From: Acidobacteriaceae bacterium
GTDB taxonomy: Bacteria > Acidobacteriota > Terriglobia > Terriglobales > Acidobacteriaceae
NCBI GenBank assembly: GCA_030038435.1
Contig: JASHOY010000427.1
Location: forward strand, 1 to 33,321
Length of the DNA stretch: 33,321 bases
Direction: 5' to 3'
The notes under the pieces were generated by a model. That model ran no database searches. It was not told the DNA's origin and was given only the letters and a program-made list of their open reading frames with translations. The translations under genes were made by a program, and so were the position numbers. The first letter of the stretch is position 1. The number at the start of each line of letters is the position of its first letter. Below are positions 23,489-30,972 of the stretch, in pieces.

Positions 23489-24729
23489 TGAGCCGAGCGG
23501 CGACACTCCCGCAGGAACAAACGCTGGCGCCACTGAAAGCGATTGTGGGGGAAGAAAACTTCGGCTGCAGCGCAGGAGCGATTGTTGCTGCTCCCGGCGA
23601 TGCGGCACAAGTTGCGGAGATATTGCGCTTGGCGGCAGCGAATCACCTTACCGTGACGCCAACCGGCGGAGGCACGAAACTGCAGTGGGGAAATCCCGTG
23701 AGTGCGGGGATTGCTTTGAACCTGCGGCGCCTGAACCGGCTGCGCGAGCACGCGTGGCAGGATTTGACCTGTACCGTGGAAGCGGGTTGCACCTGTATGG
23801 CGATGCAGGCTGCACTGGCCGAACGCGGGCAGATGGCGGCTCTGGATCCTCTGTGGCCGGAGCGGGCTACAGTCGGCGGCATCGTTGCCACCAACGACAG
23901 CGGCGCCCTGCGCGTGAAATTCGGCAGCCTGCGCGACCTGATCATCGGCATGACCGTGGTGCTCGCTGACGGCACCACTGCTAAGAGTGGCGGCAAAGTG
24001 GTGAAGAACGTAGCCGGATACGACCTGCACAAGCTCATGACCGGCAGCTTCGGGACGCTGGGTGTGATCACCGAGGTGAATTTCCGCCTGCACCCGATAG
24101 AGGAAATCGCGTGGACTTGGACGGTGACCGGACGCGACGCCGCGGAGTTTACCTCGCCACTGGCTGCGATTATGGATTCCCAGATGGCATACTCCTGCGT
24201 GCAGTTGCGCGCAAGGAGCGGAGAGTGCGCGCTCGACGTTCGCATGGCGGGCGTTCCCGAATGTTTTGAGGAATACACGGCGCGGATTCGGAACGCTTTT
24301 GATGGCTTTGAAGTTGCGGCTGCAGTTGGTGGTGTGTGGGCGGCGCGGCAGCATCTCTTCGACGCGGGCTTGGAACTGGTGCTGAAGGTCGCTGTGCTGG
24401 CCCGCGATATTTGCGCCCTCGCTTCGGACCTGCAGAAATGGGCATCCACGGAACGCGCGGAAATCGCTATAGTCGCGCAGGCCTCGGGGATTATGACGAT
24501 TGGCGTGAATGCTCCGCCGGATCAGACCATAGCGCTCGTCGAGAATCTGCGCGCGCGTGTGGAGAAATCAGGTGGAAGCGCCGTAGCGTTCCGGGTTCCC
24601 GATGCGCTGCGCAACAAGTTTGACGTGTGGGGAGCACAGCCTGGCGCGCTGCCATTGATGCGCGAAATCAAGCGCCGTTTTGATCCCGGGCGCATTCTCA
24701 ATCCCGGCCGCTTTGTGGGGAATATCTGA
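23488..24729 (+). CDS. glcE: Glycolate oxidase subunit GlcE (FAD-binding)
   Basis: A 413-residue protein with the FAD-binding PCMH fold: LTVTPTGGGTKLQWG, ERATVGGIVATNDSGALRVKFGSLRDLIIGMTVVLADGTTAKSGGKVVKNVAGYDLHKLMTGSFGTLGVI and C-terminal FDPGRILNPGRFVG. It is GlcE because it sits between GlcD and the Fe-S subunit and has the shorter second domain. The start ATG overlaps the GlcD TGA by one base. The frame is open upstream inside glcD, but that extension is an artefact. It is longer than the ~350-residue E. coli protein, with the extra in the middle/C-terminal part. It forms a complex with GlcD and GlcF. Confidence 0.93.
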   Translation: MSRAATLPQEQTLAPLKAIVGEENFGCSAGAIVAAPGDAAQVAEILRLAAANHLTVTPTGGGTKLQWGNPVSAGIALNLRRLNRLREHAWQDLTCTVEAGCTCMAMQAALAERGQMAALDPLWPERATVGGIVATNDSGALRVKFGSLRDLIIGMTVVLADGTTAKSGGKVVKNVAGYDLHKLMTGSFGTLGVITEVNFRLHPIEEIAWTWTVTGRDAAEFTSPLAAIMDSQMAYSCVQLRARSGECALDVRMAGVPECFEEYTARIRNAFDGFEVAAAVGGVWAARQHLFDAGLELVLKVAVLARDICALASDLQKWASTERAEIAIVAQASGIMTIGVNAPPDQTIALVENLRARVEKSGGSAVAFRVPDALRNKFDVWGAQPGALPLMREIKRRFDPGRILNPGRFVGNI

Positions 24730-24734
24730 CGCCT

Positions 24735-26090
24735 ATGCCACATACCATCGCTGAGCCAGAGACGCGTGTTTCCAGCTTTGACGCGCATCATCCGCCGGAA
24801 AAGCAATTCATCGATGACTGCGTTCACTGCGGCTTTTGCCTGCCTGCCTGCCCCACTTACGTGCTATGGGGCGAGGAAATGGACTCGCCGCGAGGCCGCA
24901 TTTACATGATCAAGAAAGCTGCCGATGGCGAAGCGCCGATGGACGCGCGCTTCCGGCAGCACATGGACAATTGCCTGGGCTGCATGGCCTGCATGACCGC
25001 TTGCCCCTCGGGCGTGCATTACAACAAATTGATCGAGCCCACCCGCGCACAGATCGAACGCAACATGCCACGCAGCTGGAGCGAATCCATCCTGCGCAAA
25101 GTTATCTTTGCAACGTTTCCGCATCCGGGAAGATTGCGCCTGCTGGCGCTTCCGCTGCTCATCTATCAGAAGAGCGGACTGCGCCGTCTGCTGCGCGCCT
25201 CGGGGGCGCAAAATCTGCTGCCCAAACGGCTGGCAGCGATGGAGGCATTGCTGCCCGAAGTTTCGACGCAGGCCTTCGCCCGATTGCCCGCACGCGTTCA
25301 GCCACAAAGCTCGCCGCGCCGCCGTGTCGGCATGTTGAGCGGCTGCGTGCAGCGCCTCTTCTTTTCCCGTGTGAATGCCGCAACCGCGCGCGTGCTGGCC
25401 GCGGAAGGTTGTGAAGTGGTGATTCCGCGGGGCCAGCCCTGCTGCGGCGCTCTGATGCTTCACTCCGGCATGGAAGGCCATGCCGCCGCCCTCGCCAGGA
25501 GAATGATCGCCGCATTCGAAGCGGTCAACGTCGATACCATCATCATCAATTCCGCGGGCTGCGGATCGACGATGAAGGAATACGGCCATCTGCTGCGCGA
25601 CGATCCCCGGTGGGCGCAGCGCGCGGCAGCTTTCTCGGAAAAGTGCAGGGACATTGCTGAATTTCTGGCCGAGCTGGAACCGCTGGCGCCGCGGCACTCG
25701 CTGAAGGCGCGCGTTGCCTACCACGACGCCTGCCATTTGCAGCACGCGCAGGGCGTCCGCGAACAGCCCCGAAGGCTGCTGGCTGGAATTCCCCAGCTTG
25801 AAGTCGCCGAAATTCCGGAGGCCTCGCTCTGTTGCGGTTCAGCCGGGGTCTATAACCTGCTGCAGCCGGAGACCGCGAGCGAGTTGGGCAGCCGCAAGGT
25901 GGAAAACCTGCTGTCGACCCATGCCGAGGCGGTGGCGTCGGCCAATCCCGGATGCCTGTTGCAGCTTATGCATGGTCTGCGCTCGCGCGGGCTCAAGACC
26001 ATGCCCGCATTTCACATGGTCGAGTTGCTGGACGCTTCGATCCGCGGTGTCGATGCCGGAAAACTGTTATCCGGCGAAAGCCGGACCTGA
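24735..26090 (+). CDS. glcF: Glycolate oxidase iron-sulfur subunit GlcF
   Basis: A 451-residue electron-transfer subunit. Two 4Fe-4S ferredoxin motifs lie in the N-terminal quarter (CVHCGFCLPACPTY and CLGCMACMTACPSGVHY). Two CCG domains follow: GCVQRLFF...GQPCCGALMLHSGMEG and YHDACHLQHAQGVREQP...EASLCCGSAGVYN. This is the full GlcF layout, passing electrons from the flavin subunits to the quinone pool. It starts five bases after glcE. The last ~20 residues are variable. Confidence 0.94.
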   Translation: MPHTIAEPETRVSSFDAHHPPEKQFIDDCVHCGFCLPACPTYVLWGEEMDSPRGRIYMIKKAADGEAPMDARFRQHMDNCLGCMACMTACPSGVHYNKLIEPTRAQIERNMPRSWSESILRKVIFATFPHPGRLRLLALPLLIYQKSGLRRLLRASGAQNLLPKRLAAMEALLPEVSTQAFARLPARVQPQSSPRRRVGMLSGCVQRLFFSRVNAATARVLAAEGCEVVIPRGQPCCGALMLHSGMEGHAAALARRMIAAFEAVNVDTIIINSAGCGSTMKEYGHLLRDDPRWAQRAAAFSEKCRDIAEFLAELEPLAPRHSLKARVAYHDACHLQHAQGVREQPRRLLAGIPQLEVAEIPEASLCCGSAGVYNLLQPETASELGSRKVENLLSTHAEAVASANPGCLLQLMHGLRSRGLKTMPAFHMVELLDASIRGVDAGKLLSGESRT

Positions 26091-26131
26091 GCAAACACAA
26101 ATTGCGATTGAGGCGCCAATATCGCTCCGTA

Positions 26132-26160
26132 TTGAAGAAAACGCCATCGAAAGTTACTAT
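26132..26160 (+). promoter_or_regulatory. Predicted promoter of aceB
   Basis: TTGAAG (26132-26137), a 17-base spacer and TACTAT (26155-26160) form a plausible sigma-70-type promoter in the 141-base gap before malate synthase. It would let aceB be expressed separately from glcDEF. Confidence 0.4.
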
Positions 26161-26200
26161 GGCAGCATTCGTTTGCAGCAGGATTTTGTCCATCGAAAGT
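26144..26200 (+). repeat. Pair of direct 11-mers in the aceB leader
   Basis: CCATCGAAAGT occurs exactly at 26144-26154 and again at 26190-26200, 46 bases apart. The first copy lies between the predicted -35 and -10; the second lies about 25-35 bases downstream of the expected start site. This layout is what a looping or cooperative repressor would use. Confidence 0.45.
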
Positions 26201-26231
26201 GCTGAAATTCCTTTCAAGGGAGCTCATCAAA

Positions 26232-27848
26232 ATGCCCCTCGCTCTCGATATTGCCGGCGTCCAGATTCTTGCGCCGGTTAGCGAAAGTTACGCAGAAATA
26301 CTTACCCCGGAAGCGGTCGCATTCCTCGCCGACCTGCAGAGAACCTTCCATGCACGGCGGAAGGAATTGCTGACCGCGCGCCAGGAAAGGCAGAAGCGGA
26401 TCGATGCAGGCGAGAAGCCGGATTTTCTTCCCGCGACGAAGGAGATTCGCGATTCGGCCTGGACGGTGGATGCGCTGCCCGCAGATCTGCTCGACCGGCG
26501 CGTGGAGATCACCGGCCCAGTGGACCGGAAGATGATCATCAACGCGCTCAACTCCGGGGCCAAGGTGTTTATGGCGGACTTTGAGGATTCGAGCACGCCG
26601 CTCTGGACCAATCTGCTCGATGGGCACATTAACCTGCGCGACGCCATACGGCGCGTCATCTCGTATTCCGACCCGGCATCGAGAAAAGAATACAAGCTGA
26701 ACGAAAAGATCGCTGTGCTGTTTGTGCGCCCGCGCGGCTGGCATCTCGAAGAGCGGCATATGCTGGTGGATGGCGAGCCGATGTCCGGTTCGATTTTCGA
26801 TTTCGGTCTCTATTTCTTCCACAATTCCCGCGAGCTTGTGGCCCGCGGCAGCGGCCCCTATTTCTATCTACCCAAAATGGAAAGCCATCTGGAAGCGCGG
26901 TTATGGAATGACATCTTTGTGCGCGCGCAGGAGAAGCTTGGCGTGCCGCAAGGCACAATCAAGGGCACCGTGCTTATCGAAACCATCCTGGCCACATTCG
27001 AGATGGATGAAATTCTTTATGAGCTTCGGCATCATTCCGCGGGGCTGAATTGCGGACGATGGGATTACATTTTCAGCTTCATCAAGAAATTCTCCAACGA
27101 TGCGCATGCGGTGCTCCCCGACCGCGCGCAGGTGACCATGACCACGCACTTCATGCGCAGTTATTCCAAACTGGCCATCAAGACCTGCCACAAGCGCAAC
27201 GTGCACGCCATCGGCGGCATGTCCGCGTATATACCCGTGAAAACCGACCCCGAAGCCAATGACCGGGCCATTGCCCAGGTGCGTGCGGACAAAGAGCGCG
27301 AGGCGGGCGACGGCCACGACGGTACCTGGGTTGCGCATCCGGGACTGGTGCCGGTGGCCATGGAAGTCTTTGACCGGCTCATGCCGCAGCCCAATCAAAT
27401 TGAGAAGCAGTTGCCGGACTACCATCCGACGGCGGTGGATCTCCTCGAGGTTCCACCGGGTGAGATCACGGAGGCAGGGCTCAGGCAGAATGTAGCTGTC
27501 GGCCTGGGATACCTTGAGGCGTGGCTGCGCGGTATTGGTTGCGTTCCGCTCTTTAACCTGATGGAAGACGCGGCAACCGCAGAGATCAGCCGTGCGCAGT
27601 TATGGCAATGGGTTCACCACCAGGCCAGGCTGAGCGATGGGCGCAGTGTGAATTCACAACTGGTTGAAGAGCTCATCGCTGCGGAACTCGACAAACAAAG
27701 GCCTAGGGTGAGCGCCGATCGCTACACCGCTTATCAGCATGCCGCCGAACTCACCCGGCAGTTGGTCCGGGCGCCGCGATTCGTCGAATTCCTGACCCTG
27801 CCGGCCTACCAGGAGATGCTGCAGGAGGAAGGATTCGGCGCAAGTTAA
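26232..27848 (+). CDS. aceB: Malate synthase A
   Basis: 538 residues from an ATG with AAGGGAG about ten bases upstream. It condenses glyoxylate with acetyl-CoA to malate. Family landmarks include [31 protein letters not shown], the catalytic Arg in [14 protein letters not shown], the metal-ligand Glu/Asp in [17 protein letters not shown] and the general-base Asp in [20 protein letters not shown]. The length equals the A-type (~530), not the ~720-residue G-type. No isocitrate lyase is in the window. Its place after glcDEF points to glycolate use: the glyoxylate made by GlcDEF is its substrate. Eleven upstream codons (from 26199) are open but less likely. Confidence 0.96.
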   Translation: MPLALDIAGVQILAPVSESYAEILTPEAVAFLADLQRTFHARRKELLTARQERQKRIDAGEKPDFLPATKEIRDSAWTVDALPADLLDRRVEITGPVDRKMIINALNSGAKVFMADFEDSSTPLWTNLLDGHINLRDAIRRVISYSDPASRKEYKLNEKIAVLFVRPRGWHLEERHMLVDGEPMSGSIFDFGLYFFHNSRELVARGSGPYFYLPKMESHLEARLWNDIFVRAQEKLGVPQGTIKGTVLIETILATFEMDEILYELRHHSAGLNCGRWDYIFSFIKKFSNDAHAVLPDRAQVTMTTHFMRSYSKLAIKTCHKRNVHAIGGMSAYIPVKTDPEANDRAIAQVRADKEREAGDGHDGTWVAHPGLVPVAMEVFDRLMPQPNQIEKQLPDYHPTAVDLLEVPPGEITEAGLRQNVAVGLGYLEAWLRGIGCVPLFNLMEDAATAEISRAQLWQWVHHQARLSDGRSVNSQLVEELIAAELDKQRPRVSADRYTAYQHAAELTRQLVRAPRFVEFLTLPAYQEMLQEEGFGAS

Positions 27849-27868
27849 AGTTGCCGGACGTGGCGATT

Positions 27869-28486
27869 ATGAATGAGCAGGCGGGACGGCTTTTGTTGAG
27901 TGCGCGATTTACCGAGGCGGTCGAATATGCGCGTCAGCTTCATACCGAATTTCGCAAGGGTACCGAGATCCCCTACATGGCGCACCTCCTGGGAGTCGCG
28001 GCGCTGGTGATGAGCGAGGCCGGGCGGCGTGTCCCAGTCACCGAGGAAATGGTCATTGCCGCACTGCTGCACGACACAGTTGAGGACCACGGTGGCATGC
28101 CGCGCCTCTATGAAGTGGAGGCGAAGTTTGGAAAAGATGTGGCGCGCATGGTAGCCGGGCTTTCCGACACATTCGCTGAAGACCATGAAAAAAAGGAAGG
28201 CTGGGAAGAACGCAAGTCCGCTTACATTGAGCGGCTGCGCAGCGAGCCAGACGATGTGCTGCTGATCTCGGCTGCCGACAAGCTTTACAACGCAAAATCG
28301 ATCCTCGATGACTATCACGAGATTGGCGACGAGGTCTGGGCGAGATTTCATCGCGGGCCGCAACAACAACTCTGGTATTTTGATGAGCTGCTGAAAGCGT
28401 TCGATCTGCGGCCGCGCAACCGGATCGTGGACGAATTCCAACGGGTGGTTGAGGATCTCAAGACCCTGGTGAACATCCAGGCGTAA
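27869..28486 (+). CDS. HD-domain hydrolase, SpoT/MESH1-like
   Basis: About 205 residues. The metal-dependent HD motif is complete: His39 (MAHLLGVAALV), His68-Asp69 (AALLHDTVEDHGG) and Asp137 (SAADKLYNAKSIL). The arrangement HxxxVA...ALLHDxVEDxxG...ADKLxN is that of the (p)ppGpp hydrolase domain of RelA/SpoT proteins, without synthetase, TGS or ACT domains. A small alarmone or nucleotide hydrolase is therefore likely but not proven. ATG at 27869 was chosen; TTG at 27851 and GTG at 27860 are in frame. It begins within 25 bases of the aceB stop, so it is probably co-transcribed with aceB. Confidence 0.82.
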   Translation: MNEQAGRLLLSARFTEAVEYARQLHTEFRKGTEIPYMAHLLGVAALVMSEAGRRVPVTEEMVIAALLHDTVEDHGGMPRLYEVEAKFGKDVARMVAGLSDTFAEDHEKKEGWEERKSAYIERLRSEPDDVLLISAADKLYNAKSILDDYHEIGDEVWARFHRGPQQQLWYFDELLKAFDLRPRNRIVDEFQRVVEDLKTLVNIQA

Positions 28487-28546
28487 GCCCGCTGCTCCCT
28501 GATGTTGGCGTCGACTTGACTGGAGTGACTTCGATATACATCGACT

Positions 28547-28818
28547 CTAGGGCCTGTTAACACTATTGGGGTGGATGGCGTTGCGAGTGTAAATTCGGCC
28601 AGACGAGAGGACGGCCGAAGGCTGTGGCAGGCCCCACCGTCGAGGCCGGCAACGAAGTATGGCCGAATTTACGCCGCAACCCGAAGGGACGGGGCCAGAT
28701 TTCCCGATTTCGTTGTCGCTCGTCGCTCCAGTGATCGACCACAGCACGCTCCTCGCTTCTAGAACTCGGCAAATCTGGCTCCCGTCGCCGCCATCCCAAT
28801 AGTGTTAACAGGCCCTAG
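28547..28818. mobile_element. 264-bp MITE-like element with perfect terminal inverted repeats
   Basis: Two perfect 24-base inverted repeats bound the element (28547-28570 and 28795-28818). Each is CTAG followed by GGCCTGTTAACACTATTGGG. CTAG fits the YTAR target duplicated by IS5-type elements, so the element proper is probably 28551-28814. The inside holds no gene. It is two hairpins in series: a perfect 13-base pair GTAAATTCGGCCA / TGGCCGAATTTAC (28589-28601, 28660-28672), then GACGGGGCCAGATTT against a complement with one extra base (28688-28702, 28771-28786). This is the form of a non-autonomous miniature transposon mobilised by a related IS elsewhere. It lies in the 577-base gap after the HD-domain gene. 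Confidence 0.72.
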
Positions 28819-28908
28819 ATACCGAAAACAGCGAATGCTCATTTTATCGTTCACTCGGAATAATGCGAATCTTGTGCCAGAGAACAATCTGGCCACCCCA
28901 AAAGTGAC

Positions 28909-29010
28909 TGTCAACGTTCCAAACAGTTCGGCAATTGATTTGACCAGAACAATATGAATGGGAAGGGTTTAGAACTGGACGTTACGATTCCGTTAAGGCA
29001 TGCTAAAATT
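28909..29010 (+). repeat. Two-block module, left copy (before the broken gene)
   Basis: Block A is TGTCAACGTTCCAAACAGTT (28909-28928). After 48 bases comes block B (28977-29008), which contains GTTACGATTCCGTTAAGGC and ends at a -10-like TAAAAT. An inverted copy with identical spacing lies at 30623-30724. It sits directly upstream of the broken membrane-protein gene, so it may be that gene's promoter region. Confidence 0.6.
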
Positions 29011-29063
29011 CGGTCTGCACTCGAAGGTGAGCGCTTATGGGGATTCTTCCGAATCAGGAGAAG

Positions 29064-30397
29064 ATGGCTGAGCTTCACCCTGAATGAATAGCTGCGATCA
29101 AGACCGAACTCAATACGATCCTCAGGAGCAGATACTTCTCAGGGAGCAAAAGGTGCCAGGATTTCCTTGAGTTCATTGTTAACCAGGCGCTCGATGGGAA
29201 TTATGAGTATTTGACAGAGCGCTTCCTTGGTGCAGAACTTTTCGGCAGGCCCATCAATTACGAGACGGGGACCGATTCTATTGTCCGAGTGAGGGCCAAC
29301 GATGTGCGCCGGCGGTTGGGCGAGTACTATTCCGACGGCCACGGCGGATCGCGGGTGGTCATTGAACTTGTCTCGGGAAGCTATGTCCCGGAATTTCACT
29401 GGCGGGAACCAATCACTGCCGAACTAGCGCCCGCTCTTCCTCCACCAACAGAGTCGGCGATGCAATCGGGAGCATCGCGCGCATCACAGGTTCCAGCCCT
29501 GTCAGTGACCACTTCTGAGGCAGAGGCAATGACCCATCGCTGGTGGTTGTTCGCCGGTCTGATCGCGACTGCCCTCGTCTTGGGCTCATGTACGGGCTGG
29601 TGGCTGCGGGAACGAACGCTGGATCGTTCCCTGTATCCACTGAAATCTGTGCCGGCGATGAATGTTCTGTGGTCGGAATTTGTCAATCCGCCGCACCAAA
29701 CGGATATTGTGCTCTCCGATGTCTCTTTCCAGCTTCTTGAGGACATCGAGAAGCGGCCCTTCACTTTGAACGATTATCTGAATCGTAGCTACCTCAACCA
29801 AGCTGCGACGCAGGGCTCGGCCTTGGATTTGCAGCCTGTTTGGCTTTGATTGCGTCTAAGAACTTCGGCAACTCGAGTGAATTCAGGCTTGCTGAACGAA
29901 TAGCGGCCTTGGATCGCATCGGGAACAGGATGCATATTTATAACGCCCGCGACTACTCTTCCGCGCTGGCTGGTCAGGACAACATGATTCTAATCGGTTC
30001 ACAGTACTCGAATCCCTGGCAACAACTATTCGAATCCCGGCTGAATTTCAAAGAGAACCCGCCGGATGTGAATCCAGGCGCCGTGATCAACAGTTCGCCG
30101 AAGGCGGGAGAGCGCTCCATTTACTCGCCTACTGATGCAGTAGGTTACTGTGTGGTGGCATATCTACTCGATCCGGATCGCGGCACCAACATACTTCTCA
30201 TCGAGGGAACCTCCTCAGAGGCTACAGAGGCCGGTAGAGACTTTCTGCTTTCAGAAGATAAGCTCTCTTCATTTCAGAAGATCCTTCAGGAAGATAGAAT
30301 GCCGTTTTTTGAAGTTCTGCTCAAGACGTCAGAGGTGAGGGGCACTCCAATTACTGCGTCTGTCGAGGCCTACCGAACGTACTCGGGCCAACCTTGA
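29064..30397 (+). pseudogene. Broken single-pass membrane protein of a Terriglobia-type family
   Basis: The gene begins MAELHPE after a good AGGAGA site, then hits an in-frame TGA (29085-29087). The same frame continues IAAIKTELNTILRSRYFSGS, KRCQDFLEF and LTERFLGAELFGRPINYETG, TDSIVRVRANDVRRRLGEYY, a conserved N-terminal module I recall from acidobacterial proteins. A membrane helix follows (WWLFAGLIATALVLGSCTGWWL). Near 29843-29847 the frame shifts (net one base lost or two gained), and the C-terminal domain resumes in another frame (LIASKNFGNSSEF...RMHIYNARDYSSALAGQDNMILIGSQYSNPWQQLFESRLNF) to a stop at 30397. Two independent lesions argue for a pseudogene, though sequencing errors could explain either. 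The function of intact relatives is not known to me. Confidence 0.78.
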
Positions 30398-30622
30398 GCT
30401 CCCAATTAGCAGGCAAGTCCACTCCGGTAATTGCCCGGGTTCCTACACAGAAGCTTTGAGTTCGATACATAGCGTGCATATATAGTCTGTGCCGTCCTGA
30501 GCGTTTCTGCCTCTCCGGTTGGTCAGCAGACGGACGATGGCAATGCACGGTTGGAGGGCACTGCGGTCAGCACGTCCGTAACAAGCCGACATTGGCTGCA
30601 GTGCCGTTCGGCACATCGACAT

Positions 30623-30724
30623 ATCTCTATCACGCCTTAACAGGACCGTAACGGCCTACGACAACTTATTCCATTTAAAATGCTCCGCTCAGATTGGATA
30701 GCTAAACTGTTTGGAACGTTGACA
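30623..30724 (-). repeat. Two-block module, right copy (inverted, after the broken gene)
   Basis: Read on the minus strand, block A is identical to the left copy over 20 bases (30724-30705). Block B follows after exactly 48 bases (30656-30625), matching 24 of 32 positions. The segment between the blocks is only about 18/48 alike. On this strand it points to 30398-30622, where no gene is supported. The remainder of the 575-base gap 30398-30972 shows nothing else recognisable. Confidence 0.6.
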
Positions 30725-30972
30725 ATGCTTCTCAATCCGTCGAAATTGGCCTGCGGATCTAATATCTTCATTTTCTGAAACGCGAAAATAACTGGCTGAA
30801 AATGCTCCGAACGTGAAGGGTTCAAGAGCCTTCATGGGTGAATCCGTGAGTTCTATTCCCCGGACACCGCGGAAACGATGAATTGCAGGCAGCCGGAGTA
30901 GAGGTCCCGGTCAAGTGAACGGGAGCAGTGTGCTCACGCAAAATCTAAGTGCGCAATTTCCTGGGAGGCAAT

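Noticed and set aside
30719..30747. TTGACA in block A as a -35 for the NHL-repeat gene
   Set aside because: The hexamer at the right distance (GAAATT) is a poor -10, and the mirrored site on the left also lacks one.
30637..30825. 62-residue minus-strand frame containing block A (reads IVNVPNSLAIQSE), similar to VNVPNSSAI on the left copy
   Set aside because: The similarity comes from the conserved DNA block; the second conserved block is not in a shared frame, so a DNA-level element fits better than a gene.
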